Source of the DNA: Pseudomonadota bacterium
GTDB lineage: Bacteria; Pseudomonadota; Alphaproteobacteria; Caulobacterales; Caulobacteraceae
Direction: 5' to 3'
NCBI GenBank assembly: GCA_023445705.1
Contig: JAEXKM010000316.1
Coordinates: 1-10,227, forward strand
DNA: 10,227 nucleotides
Made by a program: the position numbers and the translations under genes. The notes beneath the pieces were generated by a model. It worked only from the letters and a program-made list of their open reading frames with translations. It did no database searches and was not told the DNA's origin. Position 1 is the stretch's first letter, and every line of letters begins with the position of its first letter. Shown one piece after another: positions 1-5,308 of the stretch.

Positions 1-908
1 TCGATGGCGGCCGCGGCGGCCACCGCGGCGGCGATCGAGAGTTGGGTGGCGTCACCGTCGACAGCGGCCTCGGCGACATCGCTTGCGGCGACAGCGATCT
101 GCTGCGAGCGCAGCAGCATCTCGGCGCACATGTGCTTGACGGCCTGGAACGAGCCGATGACCCGACCGAACTGACGGCGCTCCTTGGCGTAGGCGACGGC
201 CTTCTCGATCATCACCTCGGCCGCGCCGAGGGTGTCGGCGGCCAAGAGCACCCAAGCGGCGTCCCGCGCCGCGTCGAGACCGTGCGCGGCCAGCGGTTCG
301 GACGGCGTCGCCTCGAACGTCAGCTCTCCGACCCGGCGAGTCAGATCAATCGTGGTCATGGGCGCCCGCGAAAGGCCCGGCGCATCGCCGCGAACCAGAT
401 GCAGGCGGCCGGCGCGATCGGCAACGACGAATAGGTCGGCGGTCAGGGCGTCGGTCACGAATAGCGCCGAGCCGCTCAGCCGGTCGCCGTCGGCGGTGAC
501 ACCGGCGCGGTCGCGCGCGCCGGCGATCGGCTCGCCAATAGCAAGACCTACGACGGTCTCACCCGAGGCGATCTTGGGCAGCCATGCAGATTGCTGCGCG
601 GCCGACCCGGCGCGGGTCAGCACGACCGAGCCGGCGACCGCGCCCAGGAACGGCGCTGGAGTCACGGCGCGGCCCAAGGCCTCGGCCGCGAGGGCGGCGT
701 CCAGCAGTCCGAGCCCGAGGCCGCCGTGTTCCTCGGGGACGACAACGCCCGGCAGGCCGAAGTCGCAGAGCGCAGCCCAGATGTCGGCGCCACGGTCCTC
801 GCGATCGGCCGCGAACTTACGGACGCGCTCCAATGGTGCGCTGGCCTCAAGGGTGCGCGAGAGGCTTTCCTGCATCAGCCGCTGATCGGGAGTGATGGAA
901 AAATCCAT
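1..908 (-). CDS. Acyl-CoA dehydrogenase family protein, partial (C-terminus beyond left edge)
   Basis: Acyl-CoA dehydrogenases are FAD enzymes that introduce an alpha-beta double bond into acyl-CoA thioesters and pass electrons to ETF. The frame is open from ATG at 908 to the window edge: 302 codons, with the C-terminal helical part missing. Residues 1-125 fit the N-terminal helical domain, with GLPGVVVPEEHGGLGLG near 51-67. The C-terminal domain begins near 215 and carries the flavin/dimer motif RRQFGRVIGSFQAVKH at 244-259. Two things are atypical. The usual EPGAGSD flavin loop reads GEPIAGARDR (125-134), and the helix-G position that bears the catalytic Glu in isovaleryl-CoA dehydrogenase appears to be Ala or Trp (near 218-219). 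The start lies one base after the stop of the preceding dehydrogenase, so the two are cotranscribed. I infer it is the partner subunit of that protein; a standalone FadE-like enzyme is the alternative, and its substrate cannot be read from sequence. Confidence 0.88.
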   Translation of the reverse strand, partial: MDFSITPDQRLMQESLSRTLEASAPLERVRKFAADREDRGADIWAALCDFGLPGVVVPEEHGGLGLGLLDAALAAEALGRAVTPAPFLGAVAGSVVLTRAGSAAQQSAWLPKIASGETVVGLAIGEPIAGARDRAGVTADGDRLSGSALFVTDALTADLFVVADRAGRLHLVRGDAPGLSRAPMTTIDLTRRVGELTFEATPSEPLAAHGLDAARDAAWVLLAADTLGAAEVMIEKAVAYAKERRQFGRVIGSFQAVKHMCAEMLLRSQQIAVAASDVAEAAVDGDATQLSIAAAVAAAAAI

Positions 909-909
909 G

Positions 910-2097
910 TCAGGCGCTCGCCAGCTTGGGTTCGCGCGGCATGCCAAGGCCGCGTTCGGAAATGATGTTCTTCTGGATCTGGGCCGTGCCGCCGCCGATG
1001 ATCAGGCCGAGGTCGAACATGTAGTTCCACTGCCAGCTTCCTTTTGCGCGCAGGTGGGGACCGTCCTCGTAGAGAACCCCCAACTCGCCAAGGGCGTCGA
1101 TCGCCAGGGCGGCGATCTGGTGGTTGAGTTCGCAGCCCTGAAGCTTGACCACCAGCCCGGCCATCCCCGCCGGTTCCCCGCTCATCGACGAGGTCAGGTT
1201 GCGCAGGCCATTGAACTTCATGGCCATGACCCGTGCTTGCAACCGCATGACCCGGTCGCGGAGGATCGGATCGTCGATCAGCCGCTGTCCGTCGACGGTC
1301 TCGGTCTTCATCAACTCGATCAGGGCGTGCAGCCGCGCCTCGGTCGCATTGGGATCGCCCAGCATGCCGCGCTCGTGCTTGAGCGTAGCATTGGCGACGA
1401 ACCAACCCTTGCCGCGTCCGCCGACCACGGCGCTCTTGGGCACGCGGACGTCGGTGAAGAAGACCTCGTTGAACTCGGCCGAGCCGGTCATGGTCTTCAG
1501 CGGCCGCACCTCGATCCCTGGCGTCTTCATTGAGAACAGCAGGTAGGAGATCCCGTCGTGCTTGGGCGCGTCGGGCTCTGTGCGCACCAGGCAGAAGATC
1601 ATGTCCGCCTGCGCCGCCGTGCTGGTCCAGATCTTCGAGCCGGAGATGACGAAGTCCTCGCCGTCCTCCACCGCCTTGGTCTGCAGGGAGGCCAGATCCG
1701 ATCCCGCGCCCGGTTCGGAATAGCCCTGGCACCAGACCACCTCCCCGCGCAAGGTCGGACCGATCCAGCGCTGTTTCTGTTCTTCCGAGCCGACCTCCAG
1801 CAGGGTGGGGACAAGCATGGAAATGCCCTGGTTCGCAAAGCCGCGCGGCGCGCCAGCCGTGGTGAACTCCTCGGCGATGATCCTGGACTTCAGGATGTCC
1901 GGCTGGGCGCCATAGCCGCCGTACGCCTTGGGGATTGTCCGGGCCGCATAGCCATTCTCGATCAGCAGCCCTTGCCACTCCACCGCGGCCTCGCGCGGAC
2001 GTGCGGCATCGCCCTGGTAGCGATCGCGGTGTTTCGTCAGGAAACTGCGGACCTCCTGACGAAAACCTTCCATTTCGGGCGTGAGTCTCAGGTCCAT
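910..2097 (-). CDS. Acyl-CoA dehydrogenase (complete)
   Basis: The product is 395 residues, the normal length for the family. ATG at 2097 is preceded by a strong SD, GGGAGGA (2103-2109 on the minus strand), which fixes the start. The N-terminal helical domain covers about 1-120. The flavin loop YSEPGAGSD is at 126-134 and KIWTS at 155-159 leads into the beta domain. The C-terminal helical domain starts near 230. The MCAD-type catalytic Glu of the YEGT motif is replaced: the site reads GGGT (368-371). A Glu in HER (E242) sits where isovaleryl- and long-chain acyl-CoA dehydrogenases carry their base, so it is the likely catalytic residue. The RQFG motif expected near 270 is not recognisable. 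The gene is first of a two-gene unit with the dehydrogenase ending at 1, and is divergent from the chemotaxis operon. The substrate is unknown; such pairs occur in steroid side-chain and branched acyl-CoA oxidation. Confidence 0.93.
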   Translation of the reverse strand: MDLRLTPEMEGFRQEVRSFLTKHRDRYQGDAARPREAAVEWQGLLIENGYAARTIPKAYGGYGAQPDILKSRIIAEEFTTAGAPRGFANQGISMLVPTLLEVGSEEQKQRWIGPTLRGEVVWCQGYSEPGAGSDLASLQTKAVEDGEDFVISGSKIWTSTAAQADMIFCLVRTEPDAPKHDGISYLLFSMKTPGIEVRPLKTMTGSAEFNEVFFTDVRVPKSAVVGGRGKGWFVANATLKHERGMLGDPNATEARLHALIELMKTETVDGQRLIDDPILRDRVMRLQARVMAMKFNGLRNLTSSMSGEPAGMAGLVVKLQGCELNHQIAALAIDALGELGVLYEDGPHLRAKGSWQWNYMFDLGLIIGGGTAQIQKNIISERGLGMPREPKLASA

Positions 2098-2184
2098 CGG
2101 CGTCCTCCCGTCCTGGATTTTTCCTTAGGCGACCATCGCCGCCGCGTGGGCGCAAGTGTGACCTTGCGGAACCGGCGCGACGCG

Positions 2185-2294
2185 AAAACGCTGACGCCAA
2201 TTCTCAAACTGACTTGCGTTCACTTTCAAACATTTTGCGCAACGCTATCTTAGACTGCAAAACGCCATCGAGCACACGCCATGGTGTAAAACGC
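2185..2294 (+). repeat. Three direct AAAACGC repeats in the divergent region
   Basis: AAAACGC occurs at 2185-2191, 2259-2265 and 2288-2294, all on the plus strand. The last two sit in longer matches TGCAAAACGC (2256-2265) and TGTAAAACGC (2285-2294), 29 bases apart, about three helical turns. A fourth copy, TGCAAAACGC, lies between the receptor gene and the STAS gene (4587-4596). I did not notice the 7-mer inside coding regions, though I could not count exhaustively. Regulator binding sites are the simplest reading, but no known regulator is assigned. Confidence 0.35.
2224..2251 (+). promoter_or_regulatory. Weak candidate housekeeping-sigma promoter
   Basis: TTTCAA (2224-2229) and TATCTT (2246-2251) are separated by 16 bases. 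The downstream box sits in GCTATCTT, which resembles the caulobacter -10 pattern GCTANAWC. The match is poor and would give a leader of roughly 400 bases before the receptor start. It is listed only as the best candidate seen in the AT-richer part. Confidence 0.18.
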
Positions 2295-2301
2295 GCTTTA
2301 C
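2286..2301. promoter_or_regulatory. 16-bp imperfect palindrome, possible operator
   Basis: GTAAAACGCGCTTTAC has GTAAA/TTTAC arms and a CGCG centre, with one mismatched pair. It overlaps the third AAAACGC repeat. It lies 189 bases upstream of the dehydrogenase start and 373 bases upstream of the receptor start. A dimeric repressor such as a TetR- or GntR-family regulator of fatty-acid genes could bind such a site, but nothing in the window identifies the regulator. Confidence 0.3.
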
Positions 2302-2587
2302 GACGCTCCCGCGCGCCGCCCCACGCGTGGCAGGGTGTCGCAGCCCTCCACGGAACCTAAGCAAATCATGGAGGAATTCCCCGACGCCAGCGGCGTGCGG
2401 TAACCAATTGTTCAACCCGAACGGCCTAGCGAGGAGATCAGGCGCCCAGGACGCCGCGACCTCCTTCCCCGAGCGGGTCAAAGTATTCTGGGCCGGACTA
2501 GCCGAACTATGGCGCCCGAATGGCTCCAAACTCGAAGAACATCGCTATCCGCGTCAGACGTTGAACAGTTCATCGTCGCTTATGTGC

Positions 2588-2668
2588 GATTCGAATTCTC
2601 GGAGTTGGGACTCGGCGACCTGCGCGGCTTTTCCAAAGCCGCCGCCCGCCAACGATCCCCAAGGACTC
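2588..2668. promoter_or_regulatory. Cluster of three GANTC methylation sites upstream of the receptor gene
   Basis: GATTC (2588-2592), GACTC (2609-2613) and GACTC (2664-2668) fall within 81 bases just before the receptor start; I found no other GANTC in the rest of the 2098-2673 region. GANTC is the CcrM methyltransferase site in most alphaproteobacteria, and GcrA acts at promoters carrying methylated GANTC. The sites are seen directly; a role in cell-cycle control of this operon is inference. Confidence 0.35.
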
Positions 2669-2676
2669 CCCACGTG
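2661..2676 (+). promoter_or_regulatory. Ribosome-binding site that sets a GTG start for the receptor
   Basis: AAGGA (2661-2665) lies 8 bases before an in-frame GTG (2674-2676). The next in-frame ATG (2692) has no SD at usable distance, and the upstream in-frame ATG at 2509 has none either. The third GANTC site overlaps this SD. Confidence 0.65.
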
Positions 2677-4581
2677 CCGCTGTTCGACAACATGAAGATT
2701 TCCCGCAAGCTGGCGGCTGGCTTCGCCGCCGTCGTGCTGACCATGATCGGCATGGGCGCGGTGATGCTGATCAATTTGCGCGCCCTCGACCACGCGCGGC
2801 TCGAGATCAAGGAGGGCCGCGAGGTCCTGGTCCAGATCACCGAGGCGAACTTCTACCTGACCCGTCAGGAGAACAGCTACCGAGGCTACCTGGTCGCCAA
2901 GAATCCCTACTACCTCGATCGGCTGGAGAAGCACCGGACGAGCTTCAAGGAACGCATGAAGTCGGTGCGTGCGCTGGTCGCGGACGACGTCGAACAGGCC
3001 GCAAATGTCGACAAGGCGGTGGCGGCCGCGGACAAGTGGTACGCCGAGATCGTGGTGGCCGGCTCCAAGCTCGCCGCCGATCCCGCCCGCGCGGCGGAGG
3101 CCGTGGCCATGGTCAGCCCCGATGGCTTGGCCGACCAGTTGATCGCCCCCGTCGAAGACGCCATCGACGGCGTCCAGTCCATCGAGAGCAAGCAGATGGC
3201 GGACCTGCAGGACCAGCAGATCGCCAGCATGCGCGCGGCCTATATCTCGCTGGCCGTGGGGATCGGCTTGGCCGTGCTCATCGCCGTCGGCCTGGGCTGG
3301 CTGCTCAGCCGAATGATCGCCGGTCCGGTGACCCAGATGACCGCCGCCATGCGCCGCCTGGCCCAGGGCGACTTCACCGCCATCATCCCGGCGATCGGCC
3401 GCAAGGACGAGGTTGGCCAGATGGCTGACGCGGTCGCCGTCTTCAAGGACGCCGGCATCGAGAAGCTGCGCCTGGAGAGCCAGACCGCCGAACAGCGCGC
3501 CGCCGCCGAAGCCGAGCGTCGCGCCCGCGAAGAGGAAAAGGCCCGCAAGGCCGAAGAGGACGCTGTCGCTATCGGCGCTCTTGCCGAAGCGCTCGGAAAG
3601 CTGAGTCAGGGCGACCTGACCCACCGTATCACCGCTCCGTTCGCCCCCGACGCCGCCCAGCTGAAGACCGACTTCAACAGAGCGATGGACCAACTCCAGG
3701 ACGCCATGCGCGTCGTGGTCGCCAATGTTCAGGGCATCAAGAACGGCGCCGGCGAAATCTCGACCGCCGCTGACGACCTCTCGCGCCGCACCGAGCAACA
3801 GGCCGCCAGCCTCGAAGAGACCGCCGCCGCCCTCGACGAGATCACGGCCACCGTCCACAAGACTGCTGGCGGCGCGAAGACCTGCTCCGACGTGGTCCTG
3901 GCCGCCCGCGGCGACGCCCAGAAGAGCGGCGAAGTCGTGCAGCAGGCGGTCACCGCCATGAGCAAGATCGAGCAGTCCGCCCAGCAGATCAGCCAGATCA
4001 TCGGCGTGATCGACGAGATCGCCTTCCAGACCAACCTGCTGGCCCTGAACGCCGGGGTCGAGGCGGCCCGCGCCGGGGACGCCGGCAAGGGCTTCGCGGT
4101 CGTCGCTTCGGAAGTCCGGGCTCTGGCCCAGCGCTCGGCCGAAGCGGCCAAGGAAATCAAGACGCTGATCTCGGCCTCCAGCCAACAGGTCGGCCAAGGC
4201 GTGCAACTGGTCGGCGAAACCGGTGACGCACTGCAGCGCATCGTCGGCCGCGTGGCCGAGATCGACGGCCTGGTTACGGAGATCGCAGCCAGCGCTCAGG
4301 AGCAGGCCGTCGGCCTGCAACAGGTCAACACCGCCGTTAATCAAATGGATCAAGTCACGCAGCAGAATGCGGCCATGGTCGAGGAATCGACGGCGGCGAG
4401 CCACGCCCTGGCGGGCGAGGCCGAAACCCTCTCCGGGTCCGTCGCGCGGTTCAAGATCGGGCAAGCGCTTGCGGCGGCGCGCCGTCCGGCACAGCCGGTG
4501 GCGCAGCTCAAGCGACCGAGCCGCGACGGTTCGGCGCTCCGCAAGCCGGAGCCCGAAGCCGACGGCTGGGAAGAGTTCTAA
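2674..4581 (+). CDS. Methyl-accepting chemotaxis protein with CHASE3-like sensor, McpA-like
   Basis: Transmembrane receptor that senses ligands in the periplasm and controls CheA. From the GTG start it has 635 residues. TM1 is about 12-35. A helical periplasmic domain of about 36-187 carries a CHASE3-like signature, RQENSYRGYLVAKNPYYLDR (64-83). TM2 is about 190-212. HAMP follows (about 211-262, with RLAQGDF at 228-234), then a charged Ala/Glu-rich coil, and a second HAMP-like segment with KLSQGDLTHRI at 309-319. The signalling domain has a methylation-type segment SLEETAAALDEI at 379-390 and the kinase-binding tip IAFQTNLLALNAGVEAARAG at 449-468, a form I know from other alphaproteobacterial receptors. 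A Pro/Arg/Lys-rich tail (about 600-630) ends in GWEEF, resembling the NWETF tether that binds CheR and CheB in enterics. It is the first gene of the operon, in the place of C. crescentus mcpA. The ligand cannot be inferred. Confidence 0.95.
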   Translation: MPLFDNMKISRKLAAGFAAVVLTMIGMGAVMLINLRALDHARLEIKEGREVLVQITEANFYLTRQENSYRGYLVAKNPYYLDRLEKHRTSFKERMKSVRALVADDVEQAANVDKAVAAADKWYAEIVVAGSKLAADPARAAEAVAMVSPDGLADQLIAPVEDAIDGVQSIESKQMADLQDQQIASMRAAYISLAVGIGLAVLIAVGLGWLLSRMIAGPVTQMTAAMRRLAQGDFTAIIPAIGRKDEVGQMADAVAVFKDAGIEKLRLESQTAEQRAAAEAERRAREEEKARKAEEDAVAIGALAEALGKLSQGDLTHRITAPFAPDAAQLKTDFNRAMDQLQDAMRVVVANVQGIKNGAGEISTAADDLSRRTEQQAASLEETAAALDEITATVHKTAGGAKTCSDVVLAARGDAQKSGEVVQQAVTAMSKIEQSAQQISQIIGVIDEIAFQTNLLALNAGVEAARAGDAGKGFAVVASEVRALAQRSAEAAKEIKTLISASSQQVGQGVQLVGETGDALQRIVGRVAEIDGLVTEIAASAQEQAVGLQQVNTAVNQMDQVTQQNAAMVEESTAASHALAGEAETLSGSVARFKIGQALAAARRPAQPVAQLKRPSRDGSALRKPEPEADGWEEF

Positions 4582-4601
4582 GCGGCTGCAAAACGCGCCG
4601 C
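4582..4601 (+). other. GC-rich intercistronic hairpin after the receptor stop
   Basis: Immediately after the TAA, GCGGC (4582-4586) can pair with GCCGC (4597-4601). Two further G-C pairs form if T4587 is bulged (4588-4589 with 4595-4596), leaving an AAAAC loop. No U-run follows, so it is not a standard intrinsic terminator. It could protect the receptor message from 3' decay or lower downstream expression. It overlaps the fourth AAAACGC copy. Confidence 0.35.
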
Positions 4602-4618
4602 CAACGGGGGGAGTATCG

Positions 4619-4900
4619 ATGTCGGATTCGCAAGCACCGGCGGTGGTCAATCTGCCGCCCGTCCTTGATCTGCAGGCCGCAGAGCCCCTGCGCGCCGAGT
4701 TGCTGGCCTTGCGCGGCCGGCCGGTCAGCCTGGACGCGTCCCAGGTCACCCGGCTGGGCGGCCTTTGCCTGCAAGTGCTGATGGCTACGCGGAAAATTTG
4801 GGCCGAGGACGGCCTCAGCTTAACCGTGGATCAACCGTCATCAGGCTTTTCAGAGCAACTGGCCGCGTTCGGCGCGCCCGAGCTGCAATTCGAGGCCTAA
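4619..4900 (+). CDS. Small STAS-like protein, probable CheS-type chemotaxis protein
   Basis: Small cytosolic protein of 93 residues with a STAS-like pattern: a conserved NLPPVLDL strand near 11-18, PLRAELL helix (23-29), PVSLDASQVTRLGGLCLQVL at 35-54, LSLTV (66-70) and an amphipathic end. At the place where anti-anti-sigma STAS proteins have DSSG with a phosphorylated Ser, it reads RLGG (45-48), so phosphorylation by that route is not possible. ATG at 4619 follows GGGGGGAG (4606-4613). The gene lies between receptor and cheY, as does S. meliloti cheS, whose 97-residue product binds CheA and speeds dephosphorylation of CheY1. The C. crescentus che1 cluster has a similar small gene here. I infer a CheS-like role from position, size and fold. 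An MlaB-like or unrelated STAS scaffold is the alternative. Confidence 0.82.
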   Translation: MSDSQAPAVVNLPPVLDLQAAEPLRAELLALRGRPVSLDASQVTRLGGLCLQVLMATRKIWAEDGLSLTVDQPSSGFSEQLAAFGAPELQFEA

Positions 4901-4911
4901 GGGGGATTCTC

Positions 4912-5277
4912 GTGAGCAAAACCGTTCTTACGATCGATGACAGCCGCACCATGCGGGAAATGCTGAACCACGCTCTGGTTCAGGCCGGATACACCGTGAT
5001 CCAGGCCGTGGACGGCGTGGAGGGTCTGGAAGTCCTGCAGGCCAACGGCGCCGACGTCGTCATCACCGATATCAACATGCCGCGCCTTGACGGCTTCGGG
5101 GTGATCGAAGGCGTGCGCGCCAACCCCGAGCACCGCGCCACGCCGATCCTGGTCCTGACCACCGAGAGCGACGCCGCCAAGAAGGAGCGGGCCCGTGCGG
5201 CCGGCGCCACCGGCTGGATCGTGAAGCCTTTCAATCCGGTGAAGCTGGTCGAAGCCGTCCGCCGCGTCGCGGCCTAA
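4912..5277 (+). CDS. cheY: CheY-type single-domain response regulator (first copy)
   Basis: Receiver-only protein of 121 residues, phosphorylated by CheA. Acidic pocket D9-D10, phosphoacceptor D53 in VVITDINMP, switch Thr T83 in LTTESD and Lys K105 in VKPF are all present. The aromatic switch position (Tyr106 in E. coli CheY) is Trp102. The start is GTG at 4912, with GGGGGA (4901-4906) five bases upstream; an in-frame ATG at 4765 lies inside the STAS gene and would add an N-terminus that no CheY has. The stop of the STAS gene is 11 bases before the GTG. No DNA-binding or output domain is present, so it acts by protein contact. By gene order it matches S. meliloti cheY1, a phosphate sink rather than the main motor regulator; which role applies here cannot be read from sequence. 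Confidence 0.95.
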   Translation: MSKTVLTIDDSRTMREMLNHALVQAGYTVIQAVDGVEGLEVLQANGADVVITDINMPRLDGFGVIEGVRANPEHRATPILVLTTESDAAKKERARAAGATGWIVKPFNPVKLVEAVRRVAA

Positions 5278-5285
5278 CCAACCAC

Positions 5286-5308
5286 GATCCGGAGCGCTCC
5301 GTTGGATC
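5286..5308 (+). promoter_or_regulatory. Self-complementary ribosome-binding site around the cheA TTG start
   Basis: A perfect 12-bp palindrome CGGAGCGCTCCG (5290-5301) contains the cheA SD, GGAG (5291-5294), and ends directly before the TTG start (5302-5304). In the RNA, GATCC (5286-5290) can also pair with GGATC (5304-5308), around an inner GGA/TCC stem (5291-5293 with 5298-5300; loop 5294-5297). Both the SD and part of the start codon would be in the stem. This is a structure predicted by eye, not folded by program. Confidence 0.4.

Larger units (their letters stand above)
2098..2673. other. Divergent intergenic region between dehydrogenase and chemotaxis operons
   Basis: This stretch of 576 bases has no gene I can support. 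It separates divergent starts at 2097 (minus) and 2674 (plus), so promoters for both operons should lie here. The part around 2170-2300 looks visibly richer in A and T than the flanking genes. It contains three copies of AAAACGC, a 16-bp imperfect palindrome, an 8-bp palindrome TTGCGCAA (2235-2242), and three GANTC sites near the receptor end. I saw no CtrA-type TTAA-N7-TTAA box and no convincing terminator. Short open frames on both strands have no usable ribosome-binding site or recognisable protein motif. Confidence 0.7.

Noticed and set aside
449..470. Reading the left 900 bases as plus-strand genes
   Set aside because: Plus-strand frames there are Arg/Ala/Pro/Ser-rich without motifs, while the minus strand gives an uninterrupted acyl-CoA dehydrogenase.
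2510..2524. GG-N10-GC spacing resembling a sigma-54 promoter
   Set aside because: The flanking bases fit poorly (TGGC where TTGC is expected at -12), and GG-N10-GC is frequent by chance in GC-rich DNA.
2245..2529. Possible 94-residue minus-strand gene in the divergent region
   Set aside because: No recognisable motif and no good SD; it would cover the palindrome and promoter candidates.
2098..2673. Search for a CtrA box (TTAA-N7-TTAA) before the chemotaxis operon
   Set aside because: No such pair was found by eye on either strand.
2327..2695. Possible 122-residue plus-strand gene before the receptor
   Set aside because: No SD or motif, and it overlaps the receptor start out of frame.
4582..4618. 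Intrinsic terminator after the receptor gene
   Set aside because: The hairpin is not followed by a U-run but by an SD for the next gene, so transcription must continue.
2554..4749. A 731-codon open frame on the minus strand opposite the receptor gene
   Set aside because: Low-complexity translation without known motifs, antisense to a clear chemoreceptor; a by-product of GC-rich codon use.
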